Part shown: positions 24,661 through 36,000 of the stretch, piece after piece
Numbering within the stretch: the first letter of the stretch is position 1
Layout: every line of letters starts with the position of its first letter
Origin: Argopecten irradians
Lineage: Eukaryota; Mollusca; Bivalvia; Pectinida; Pectinidae
Length of the DNA: 64,000 bases
NCBI RefSeq assembly: GCF_041381155.1
Contig: NC_091144.1
Span: 32,420,980 to 32,484,979, forward strand
Direction of reading: 5' to 3'
Made by a program: the position numbers and the translations under genes
The notes under the pieces: model-generated
Told to the model about the DNA's origin: nothing
The model's database searches: none
What the model saw: only the letters and a program-made list of their open reading frames with translations

Positions 24661-25786
24661 GGTCTAAAGGCCAGGACAGCTCACCACCATTCCCTAAGAT
24701 GGCTCACCCGGCATATCCGTCCCATCCCGGACCAGACGCGCGTATGTTTGGCCAGTTCCCGCCACAGATTCCAGGCATGCCTGCCATCCCATGGTTTCCC
24801 GCCTTCCCGTACCAGCAGTCCGCCATGTTTGGGACTCAGCTCCCCGACCAGAGAGTACCACCTATGATGTACATGCCTCACATGATGCCAGGACAGGGTT
24901 TCCCCTTCATGAACAAGGACAGTTTCTTGCATCGGAACACCAAGAATGAACTGAGAGCCGCCATCTTCGAGAAAGTCCTCGGCACATTCCCCAAACTACA
25001 GAAGATGTTGGCCCAGAGCAGCAAACCGAATTTGTCAGCTCCAGAGAACTTCCCAGACTGCCGATTCGCACAACAGCCTCGCCAAGAGACCGTTTCCCCG
25101 CCTGGCTTATACTTGCCGAGTCTGTCCCTTGATGACGAAGAGCTTGGTTACCGACTCAGTCCTAGATGTCACGTCCCAGCACATCTCCTGCTATGGAACT
25201 GTCTCCGTACCTCACACAGCTCATCGACCAAGTGATGGACAACGCTCCAGAACTCGCTGACCTCATCATGGACACCTCTTCTTCCAGTAGCGACACACCG
25301 AACAAGTCAGACTCTTCCGACTTCAGCTTTGCTCCAATCAAACCTGAGCCCATCACCCCGCCGAAGACTTGCGATATTTCACCACCTGCCGCCACGAATT
25401 CCCACAGTGTGCCTACCGCCTCAAAGATCATCTGTGAGATCTGCCACAAGGTCTTCTCGTCCAAGGCTAACCTCAGAGTCCACATGCGTCGACACAGCGG
25501 AGAGAAACCCTTCAAGTGCGAGTGGTGCAACAAAGCGTTCAACCAGCGTTCTACTCTGAGGACTCACGTGAGGATCCACACCGGCGAGCGTCCCTACACC
25601 TGTAGCACGTGTTCCAAGTCCTTCGCCGACTACTCGACATTCACCAAGCACCAGCGTACGCACACCGGAGAGAAACCCTACACATGTAACCTCTGCGGCA
25701 AGAGCTTCGCCCAGTCTGGTAACATGATCCGCCACCGACAGACCCACGAGAGAGTTTCCAGTGAGGGGGAAGTTTCTCCAATGTAG
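24661..25786 (+). CDS. Krueppel-type C2H2 zinc-finger protein, last exon, one frame break
   Basis: A nuclear DNA-binding protein, probably a transcription regulator. From an ATG at 24699 the frame encodes a Pro/Met/Phe-rich N-terminus. From about 25164 the continuing protein is in another frame and has a Ser-rich acidic stretch and then four tandem fingers, each C-X2-C-X12-H-X3-H: CEIC..HMRRH, CEWC..HVRIH, CSTC..HQRTH, CNLC..HRQTH. TGEKP-type linkers (SGEKPFK, TGERPYT, TGEKPYT) join them. The stop is TAG at 25784. The two frames meet exactly at AGATG; one base missing there would explain it, so this is a sequence error, an allele or a true lesion. The sequence is open upstream of the ATG to a good acceptor (TTTAATTCAG at 24651-24660; SKGQDSSPPFPK precedes the Met), so an upstream coding exon may exist. 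I do not recognise the orthologue. Codon use is GC-rich compared with its surroundings, as for a live gene. Confidence 0.8.
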
Positions 25787-26345
25787 ACATTTTGTACTGT
25801 GATGTAAATGTGTTGGTTGGACAGAAAATTGTGCTAAAAGTGTATTTAATGACTGAGGTATAATAATGTGTGTATCACTTCTGCTGAAAGAGTGTTCGTA
25901 ACTGAAGAACTCTTATCATGAAATTGTTACTATTGTGTAGTTTTGTATATAACTATGATATATTTATTGAAGCAGTCGACTCATTTATTACATGAAATGG
26001 TGCCCAGTACAATATTATTGATATAGTGCAGCTAACATGACTGAATCAAACGGTATTATGAGATAATTATCATTATGAATAATTACCTCCCTTTGTCCAT
26101 TACCCCCTTTGATTCAATCAATTATCCCCTCTTTGAAGATATCGATTATCTCCCTTGTTTTGCATTATCCCCATTTGACTGGATAGATGATCTCCATTGT
26201 TTTGTATTATCTCCCTTGGAATGAATCGATTTTCTTGTTTCATATCAGTGCTCTGTACAGTACAATGTCATATGACTATAATACTGAATTAAGTGCCATG
26301 TATTGTACATAAAAATTAAATTCAGCAAACATATCTTTGTTTCTG
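25787..26345 (+). other. Likely 3' UTR of the zinc-finger gene, with TATCTCCCTT repeats and poly(A) signal
   Basis: The AT-rich sequence after the stop contains a degenerate ~50-bp repeat around TTACCTCCCTTTG, TTATCCCCTCTTTG, TTATCTCCCTTGTTTTGCAT and TTATCTCCCTTGG (26085-26220). An ATTAAA hexamer at about 26317 (in AAAAATTAAATTCAGC) could be the poly(A) signal. No transcript evidence is available. Confidence 0.45.
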
Positions 26346-26629
26346 TGTTGTCTTTTACGCAATTTTAGTGCATAAATATTGAAAACAAGTCATGATGATC
26401 CTTAAAATTACACAAACAATTAAGAAATACCAGATAAATTTTGAATTAACTATTTAAAATTGAAATAGTTTGAACTATGTTTGACTTTTATAAGGATCAT
26501 CATGTACTTGTGAAAATCAGGAATTTACCATATCAGACCACTTAAGCACCCAGGGTAATTGAAAAAATTCTGGAGGTGCTCATACGACCAAATTCAAAAT
26601 TTTCAAAATTGCACAAATAAAATGTGAAC

Positions 26630-26772
26630 ATGTATAGATTTTGACATCATGTGTTTGCAAGAGTAACACAATCCTTTCCAAAGAAAACAATATAAATTTT
26701 GCTCATAAAATAATAATCATAACCTCATAATGGAGCTCACCACAAGGGAGCTAACTCTGTAATATGTAGAGA
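26630..26772. mobile_element. Palindromic MITE copy (AGTTATCTCCCTTG family), degraded left arm
   Basis: The right arm reads CACAAGGGAGCTAACTCTGT followed by AATATG. The left arm keeps GACATCATGTGTTTGC. Same family as copies at 28382, 38823, 41948, 51583 and 56507. Confidence 0.6.
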
Positions 26773-27124
26773 CGTAATATGAATGGGGTAATACAATACA
26801 CAGTGTATGAACAAATTTTTTTGTGAAGATATAAGTAATGTCATTCCACCACACTATGAAGTATCACATCATGTTTATTCAAGAAAACATCACAATTACA
26901 TCAGTATTACATAACTGTCTAAACTGGACCTCAAAACTTTTCAAATGAAATGACAAAAATGACTTCTATATATTTTCATCAATTTTGATTGTACATACAT
27001 GTATCCTTAAGATGCCCCACTGCCAACAGATCATAAATAATACTCATTAATTGAACAATAATTGGTAATTAAATGTGTTTAATAGGTCTAATTAACATAA
27101 AAAATATTATGAAATAATTTATTT

Positions 27125-27365
27125 TGATTTTTTCCATATAGGAATCAGTTGTAGTTCCACAGATTTTTTCATGGTGGGATGCAATTAATTATTTTCAATA
27201 ATTTTATCTTGAAGTTAAAATAAAAAGCTCAAACTCTCAATGGTGGTAATAGTGTTAAGTAAGTAACTTTTGAAACTGAAGAAAACTACTAATTCCTGTG
27301 TTCCTGTTTTTGATAGTGAAAAAATGCCATTTGTCAGTGGTGGAGCATCTTTAAATAATCTAAAT
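27125..27365 (-). mobile_element. MITE copy, GATGCTCCACC family
   Basis: Reverse-orientation copy ending in TTTGTCAGTGGTGGAGCATC followed by TTTAAATAA, with GCAATTAATTATTTTC and TGGTGGTAATAGTGTTAAGT internally. These match the reverse complement of the 62455-62715 copy. Confidence 0.65.
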
Positions 27366-28381
27366 TATTATTTTTCTTTCACATTCAGGCAATTGATCAA
27401 CATTGATTCCAAAAGCTAAACAGAATTTGTGGGTTGTACAAGCACTGTAAAATACTGGAATGTGAACAGAAATACTAACAAAACGATACATACAAGTACA
27501 AATCTTGTGACAAATACAGTCATCCACTATATTACAAGGGTTACTATCATTGCTGTACTTTCCACCTCAGGGTATTGTGTTGCAACGGCAAATGAATCGG
27601 GTGGTTTGGTCCTTTGATATTAAACAAAATAATCAATTTAATGGAACACTGTTGATAACTTTGTTTGTTGTGTGTCCTGTAATGACATCAGTGTTGCTAT
27701 GACACCAGGGGTGGATATTACGATAGTAATGGCAACCCTCAGAATATCAAGGATGAAATGCATTACAAAATTAAAGGAAGAACTTTTCCTTAACCTAGAA
27801 TCCATCATTCGTGTTTATTAAACAAAAAATAACTACCAACAGCTCCCTCACTGGTACCTGTAATCACATTACAGGTAGACGCAACCACATCAAACATCTT
27901 ATCACATTCTAACATTGATAGTGTGGATATCTTTGAATGACAGCACAGTGTTAACCAAGTAAGCACTTTTCCCTTTGGTTCAGCTAGTAAGTTTTACATC
28001 CAGTTAACAACATATATAATTTGTTTTGTTTAGGCAAGATTTAAATTCCAAAATATTTTAAAGAATTTAAACAAAACAAAACAAATCAAGAGAAGAATTG
28101 ATTTAAGCTTTCAGAATGTGTATAGTTTATCCCAAATAACAAATCTGAAATATTCAATTCCTCTATGATTGTTTTGTTTTATGTCATATTAATAGTAGGG
28201 ATCGTGTCTATAGTATTGCCTTGTGTAGCAATGAAAATTTATATAAGATAAGATGACAGAAATGTCAAGATAATAATCATTTAACATACATACTGTTAAA
28301 AACAACATTGATTTTTAAAATTTTCCTGTTGCATGCATGAATGAGAATATAATGAATTCAACAGGTTATTGAGAGTAATTC

Positions 28382-28560
28382 TGTAGTTGCACATTAAAGA
28401 GTTATCTGCCCTTGCAGGTAGGTATTGATTGTGATGTCAAGTGTTTGTGAAGGTTACGTCATACTTTTCGGAGAAAACAACATGAAATGCGCCCATAAAA
28501 ATAATGATATCATAATGAATATCTACCAGCAAGGGAGCTAACTCTGTAATATGCAAATAC
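28382..28560. mobile_element. Palindromic MITE copy (AGTTATCTCCCTTG family)
   Basis: The left arm is AGAGTTATCTGCCCTTGCAG followed by GTAGGTATTGATTGTGATGTC. The right arm is ATCTACCAGCAAGGGAGCTA then ACTCTGTAATATGCAAA. The two arms are reverse complements. Confidence 0.7.
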
Positions 28561-28639
28561 GGAATTTATTGATCAAAACATAATATTTTAAGGAAAACAG
28601 AAATCTATTGCACAAGAACCTTACATAAGCCCTCAATGG

Positions 28640-28735
28640 TTGAACTCATTCACCCCTGAGATTTCATAATGGACTGGTCTAGTCTTTAAATAAGAAGATT
28701 CTAAATGTGTCTTCAGGGGTAAATGGGTTAACTTA
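28640..28735. mobile_element. Short inverted-repeat element (ACTCATTCACCCCT family)
   Basis: GAACTCATTCACCCCTGAGA at the left and TCTTCAGGGGTAAATGGGTT at the right form imperfect TIRs. A related, partly duplicated copy lies at 35525-35690 in WDR11 intron 25. Confidence 0.5.
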
Positions 28736-28739
28736 AATA

Positions 28740-30003
28740 ATTATGTACATACATGTATATAATAATGTAATGAAACCAAATCTATGTTATAAATATTACA
28801 ATAAACCCATTAATTGGACTGCCTAGTCACATCGATAAGGCTGAAGCTTTGAGACTGCAACCTTTGTTTTAACAGAAGATATACAATATTCTCCGTAATT
28901 AGCATTCCTACCCCTGTAAGTACCCCTTCCCCTCTTCTGGAGGTACTGAAGTTAAATAAATGTCTCCTCCCATCCCATTGATTTAACAATGTTTTACAAT
29001 GCTTATAACATCATTTTTACTGCAACAGATTAATGTCTCATGAGTACGGAAAGAGTCAAATATGACTGATTTTTTGGAGGTTTTGGATCCACCTTACTTA
29101 CTAATAAGCATCCTCTTTGTTGTTTTTAAGTACCATGGATGCTAATTACGACAAATATGGTATATATAATATATAACATATTAGACTTATAGTCAAGATT
29201 ATAAACAAACAACTACTACAGTGAGGATGATCACCAGGTATGTACATAGTACATTTAGACATGGAGAAGTAACAAACAACAATATAATATACTAATATCA
29301 TGTCTGTAAACCAAATTATTTCTGACATTTTCAATGTCTTATGTCAACATAATTAAAATTGTACAAGGGCAATAACTCTGTAAACAACTACTAAATATGT
29401 AACATATCTTCATTCTATGGGAACTGAGAAACTTATTGTATTCTTAGTTGTTAAAGCTCTACTCTTATAAAGCAAATATGCAAAAATAAATGCAATCGAA
29501 AACAATTTGGTACAGAACACGGTCAGGAATATAACAAAGAAAATACCAAGGAAATTGGGTCCCTCCAACAACACCAAGATACTATATCCATCACATAGAC
29601 AAACAAATTGTATTCATGTCTACCTTTCAAAATAATTCTAGCGAGCACTTAAATGCTTTGACATGTAAGTTGTGTCTCATACTTGCAATGAAATTATTGA
29701 GTCTTATATCACATAAGATGTAACTTTTGCAATAACTGAACTTAATGAGTGATGCTCCTTATATAATAAGATTTCTGACTAGCTTTACTCTAAAGGAACA
29801 TTCACAATAAAGATTTCTTTCATCTTAAATATGTCTTCATTCAAGAGTTATCCCCCTTTGACTTCATTCAAGAATTATCTCCCTTTCTGACAGAAGTGTC
29901 ATTTTAAAGGATGCAACTCTCATTTCTGACCACATGTCTATTTCAGCTTTAACTGTATCACAATGTCAGAAAAATATTATTGGAATTCTGCCCCCAATTT
30001 TTG
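28740..30003. other. Downstream flank / possible 3' UTR of WDR11
   Basis: AT-rich DNA following the WDR11 stop in its transcription direction. No clear poly(A) signal close to the stop was found on the minus strand, and no other gene is supported. Confidence 0.4.
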
Positions 30004-33000
30004 TCAGGAGAAAAGAATGTCCACTTCCTTCATGAGTTGCTTCCCCTTATCACCAGCGCGGTTGCAGTAGTGTTCTGAAGCTTTCCTGTGACCCAGATTA
30101 ATCAGCTGTCTAGCATACTCGAGGAAAATGGCTTCCACTAAGGACTCTGTAAATTGAAATTAATTTAATTAATTAAGTTTGAAATCTTATTAATTCAAAC
30201 CTTGAAATTCAAACTGAACCATTCCTGTATTGAAACACAAATTCAAAATTCAGTCTTAGAAATATTTGTTCAATTACTTCTTAAAGGGTTACTATGTAAA
30301 GATGACAACATTTATTTAATCTAACAACAACTGTAATTTAAATCTATAAAATAATATCAATTATCACTGTGTGTCGTATATAAACTGCATTGTAATAAAT
30401 TGCTTTTGATTATCAAACTAAATAATGTAATGGCTATCAAAACTGAGTACAAAAGAAATAAGAAATAAAAAAGAAGAGTGAAGGATCCGTTTTATAAAGC
30501 CATAACTTACTGTTGTCAGGTGTCATATCTAACAGACTGAACTCCATACAGGCCTCGGCAAAACACGACGCCCTGTTGAACTGTCGCATACCGTACAACA
30601 TCTCAAGGACCTTGGGGAACTGACCGAGAGACAACATGACCAGCAGGGCCTTACTCTGTGGGGTAATTAATTAAAATTATCTAATTATAGTAATTAATAA
30701 GTATGAAATTAAATCAAATATAATGAGAATTTTGTAGCATATACATGTACCATAAAAACTTGTATAAAGTTTGCACCAGTGTAATTTTCACAGGTACTTT
30801 TTGGAGCTGATAATGCTGAAAAAATTACTTCTAACAGTGTAGATTTAAGCATAAAAAATTTGGGAAAAATTACAATGTTCAAGAAGTCCCAAAAGTGATT
30901 TATTTGCAAATAACACATGGATTCCTATAAGATTGTTTTTCAAAAGAAACAAAAATTTCCCTTCTTTTAAAATGCACCATGTTTTCATTTATCGGCAATA
31001 TCTCGCGGTCGTGAAACGTATGTCATAAAAAGGCGAACTAAAACAAGCACAATTATTTATAAATAGATGTTGGCAACATAAAATGTTTACTATTGCAATA
31101 GATTTAGTATTACCCATAATTCTTGAGCAGTAATAAAAAAGTAAACACTTTCAATTCGACAAACAACAACCATAAACTTAATCAAAGATAATAATTTAAA
31201 GTTTTACATGAAAATAAAATGAATACCCGACAGCAAGGATATCCTACCAGGGGCAAACCTTTTCACAATTTAAAGTAAAGTAGAATCTACCTAACATGTG
31301 TAAGTCCTGAGACCCTGAGCCCCGAGCCCTGAGCCCCGAGCCAAAAGGCCCGTGAGCAGGGCTTATGGTGAATGTACTTGTACACCCGTACCGTCCCAAG
31401 ACAAGTGGATTATGGCCGGTTTCGGACAAGGGTGTGCTGACATCACACTTGACCGTCGAATGAGTAAAAAATTCAGTTATCGAACATGACCTACACCAAA
31501 AAAAAAGAAAATAAAATTAGCGAAGAAGAGTGAAGGATCCCTTTCATGTAGCCATAACTTACTGTTGTCAGGTGTCATATCTAACAGACTGAACTCCATA
31601 CAGGCCTCGGCAAAACACGACGCCCTGTTGAACTGTCGCATACCATACAACATCTCAAGGACCTTCGAGAACTGACCGAGGGACAACATGACCAGGAGGG
31701 CCTTACTCTGTGGGGGTTATTAATTAAAATATCTAATTATAGTAATTAATAAGTATGAAATAAATCAAGATATCATGGAGATATTGTAGCATATACATGT
31801 ACCATAAAAACTTGTATTAAAGTTTTCACCAGTGTAATTTTCACAGGTACTTTTTGGAGCTAATAATGCTGAAAAAATACTTCTAACAGTGTTATTTAAG
31901 CATAAAAAATTTGGGGAAAATACCATGTTCAAGAAGTCCCAAAAGTGATTTATTTGCAAATAACACATGGATTCTATAAGATTGTTTTCAAAAAGAAACA
32001 AAAATTTCCTTTCTTTTAAAATGCACCATGTTTTCATTTATCGGCAATATCACGGTCTGAAACGTATGCGTAACAAGATAAAAAACAAGCACATTTTTTT
32101 AAATAATTTGGCAACTAAAAGTTACTATTGCATAATTTTGTTCCTATAATTCTGCATGATAAAAAAGTAAACACTTTCAATTCCAAACGACACCATAAAC
32201 TACAATTATAATTTAAAGTTTACATGAAAATAAAATGAATACCATACAGCAAGATATCTACCAGGGCAAACTTTTCACAATTTAAAGTAAAGTGATCTAC
32301 CTAAATGTGAAGTCTGAGACCTGAGCCCCGAGCCCTGAGCCCCGAGCCAAAAGCCCTGAGCAGGGCTTTGGAAATGTACTTGTACGCCAGTCCAGACAAG
32401 TGGATTTGGCCATCGGACAAGGGAATGCTGACATCACACTTGACCGTCGAATGAGTAAAAAATTCTGATATCGAACATGACCTACACCTTAAATATATCA
32501 TTTCTCGCTAAATTTATATAGGGCCTGACTTTTTTAACAGTTTCTTAAAAAACGACGAAGCAATCATAAGCTTTCGCTTTCTGCATCATTCTTCGAAGTC
32601 CTCGACTTTCGTTTTCAATACGCATGCGCATGTACAGCATTGTACTATGAATAAATCCTGTCTCTTGATGTCATAATGAAAGGCTAAAGTTGTATCAAAT
32701 AACAAGATGTCACAGCGAAATCTGTTTCAGTTTTTTGGTGACGTTCGCCTCACAATAAAGCTTACAAGAAGAAAATGGAGTTAAAAATAAAATACCTACT
32801 ACATTGCAAAGTAAGTTAAAATATCGACCTTTTAGAAGATGTCTTTTTAGAACACTGCAATACAGAATTATTTTGGAATAAAATGTTTCAGTCAGTCTTC
32901 CTGTAAAACCATCTGTCATATTATCCCGGATCTGCATCAATACATTTCTGTCAATCATCCGGATACATCTAAAACAGCTATATGCTAATATATACAGTCA

Positions 33001-36000
33001 CATATACTTATTTATCTGACAAATATTGCGGGCAAGTGAAAATGTCATTCGGACGAGTAGATTTTGATGAAGCACTTGTACGACGGACGAGTACATTTCA
33101 AAGTTTTTCTGTGGCCCTGTTGAGCCCTGAGCCCCAGCCCTGGGCCTTGAGCCCCTACACCTACATACCCCACAGATGATAAGACTGACCTAATTGTGTA
33201 CACCCAGAGCCCCGAGCCCCAAGCCCCGAGCCCCAACCCCTACATCAGGTTAACTTGTGTACAGTCCGCGCCCTGAGCCCCAGCCTCATACACCTACATA
33301 CCCCACTGAAGATAAGACTGACCTAATTGTGTACACCCTGAGCCCCAAACCCTCCATCGGGTAAATTGTTTACAGTCCAAGCCCTGAGCCCCAGCCCTGA
33401 GCCCATACACCTACATACCCCACAGATGATAAGACTGACCTAATTGTGTACACCCTGAGCCCCAACCCCTACATCAGGTTAACTTGTGTACAGTCCGAGC
33501 CCTGAGCCCCAGCCCACACCCCATACACCTACATACCCCACAGATGATAAGACTGACCTAATTGTGTACACCCTGAGCCCCAACCCCTACATCGGGTTAA
33601 CTTGTGCACAGTCCATGCCCTGAGCCCCAGCCCCAACCCCATACACCTACATACCCCACAGATGATAAGACCTACCTTCTGGTTGACTTGTGTACTACAC
33701 AGATGGTCCACCCATCTCTTCAATACCTCACAGCAGTCCGTGTAACCAAGGGTCGCCTACAACAAACGATCAATTCACTAAATGAAAATGCCTCTCCCGA
33801 TATGAACAATAGCACTGAGTTAGATGTTCACTATAATGTACTGTTGCTTTTGGTACTTAGTTAAACATAATTGATATTTTTATGACAACATTTTTTTTAT
33901 CATAATTCAATAACCCTGGTGAATACATGTTGCAATTGATCTCATTTAGAGAGATATTTTTAACTCAATCATTTGACCATGAGACTAGATGTGCTTGTTT
34001 TAATTTTACGGACCATCATCAGCTAATTAAGGTCCTTTAGAGCAGGCTTAAGATTAGGAAGCGAAAGGTTCCAAGTCCTCTTCATAGAGGTGGCAGAGAT
34101 TTAAACTTAAACTTATCAAGCATTCTGTTGCAATAACACAAATTGTTTTTGTGATATATTTTTTTTACATTTTAAGTTATATAATATTTTACCTTGGCGA
34201 GCCACACGGCTTGGTCCCATGCTCCGTAGGTTTGTAAGTAGCGACAGGCGTCCATACCCTTGTCAATTAAACAGAGAAGCTGAACTCCCTCTGTGGAAAG
34301 AGAATATCTCAAATTATACTTGTATATTTACACTTGCTAGACCTGTTCACTACAAGCAAATACTAGCCGAGTTTGTTTACCAGCTGCATGGTAACATTGA
34401 ACTTTGAACTTGCATATGAAAATGTTCTATGTAACGTATAGGGGCTACTTTTTTTTAGAAACACACAGCTTTGTTTACAATTTAACGCACATTACATGTA
34501 TAGTGTTGTTTTTCACAGAATTTTGGAAAAATGTAAATAATACTGGGACACTAACAGAAGTTGTGAAGGAACAGTAGTTGTGAATTAGGAACATTTGATT
34601 GTTTGCATCCCACGAAACACATTATTTCCACATAAACAAAACAATATCGTCATAAATTACTCGTCAACAGCTCCAGACATTCAAGAATCAGGACGCACAG
34701 TAGCATACAGAATCACGACTACTGTTCCGTTATGACAACTGGTTGGGTCCCAGTATATATATATAAATGGGTCCCAGTATATATATATAAATGGGTCCCA
34801 GTATATATATAAATGGGTCCCAGTATATATATAAATGCAGACATTTTTTATATCAATAATTGTATTAAAGAAACGAGAAAAATATCCCAACGAGCTAAAT
34901 TTGCTCCATATATCAATTAATCTACCATAGCACATGGCTCCCAAGGATGTAATATTGTCAAGTCAGACGACAATCTCAAACACAAGTCAGACGACAATCT
35001 CAAACACAAGTCAGACGACAATCTCAAACACATTGAGCTAGTTTGACAACTTCGGCAATTTCCATTGTGTCAGCTTCATCTCGCTGCACAATAACAGTCA
35101 CTGAGTTCACACAATAAGCCAAGTACAAATACTTAATGTAATTAAGCTTTATATATACTTTTACTAACAAAAATACATATTTAAATATCTGATCTGACTA
35201 AATAAAATTATCACTGAAAGTTATTTTGTTTGTCATGTTTATTTTACACTAAAATATTTTTTGTCGTCGCGGATGAATAATGCTACCTTATGTGAAGAGT
35301 CATTGGCTGTTCAATTGAGTAAGCTCCTCCCACTTATGACCGACTTTTATTGAATGATTACATCACTTTCAAATGACGGTATTATTGCATAGTAATTCCT
35401 CTAAGAATTTATTCAGTATGGGGCGCTAACGCGCCCAATAGAATATATTCTTAGAAAAATTGCTCCATACAAGCATGGTTAACATAAATTTGAAATCCAA
35501 TCCCTATATGAAAACTACTGCTTTTAACTCATTCACCCCTCAAATTTCATTATGGACTGGTCTAATCTTTGATTTAGAAGGGCCTAAATATGTCTTCAAG
35601 GGTGATCTCTAACTCAGTCACCACTGAAACTTCATAATGGACTGGTCTAAATGATTTGGAGTCAGTATGACTGGGTAAACCTACCTGTAAGTTTGCCGTT
35701 AGCTATGAGGTTGGTAGCCACTAGTTTGATCGTACTCTGTGATGCGCCAGAAGACCTGATACTAGCAACAAGACAGGCCCTGTAGGTAAAATGAAATCAA
35801 GAATAAATTGTACAGAAATCTGATATACTGTAAAATTTTGGATTGCTACATTTCAGGATTTCTTTAGGGGAGTGTCAATGAGAAATAGAAAGCAGTGATA
35901 AAAGAAAAGAAACATTTGTGTGAAGTGGTAACATGGAATTTATGACTAAATTATGGTACTTGAATACTGAGATGATTTAATGTTTTAATATAGTGCAACT

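Noticed and set aside
27429-27617. 62-aa plus-strand frame with a WD-like TVKYWNV
   Set aside because: A single short resemblance, no flanking exons, opposite strand to WDR11, and rich in Thr/Asn as expected from base composition.
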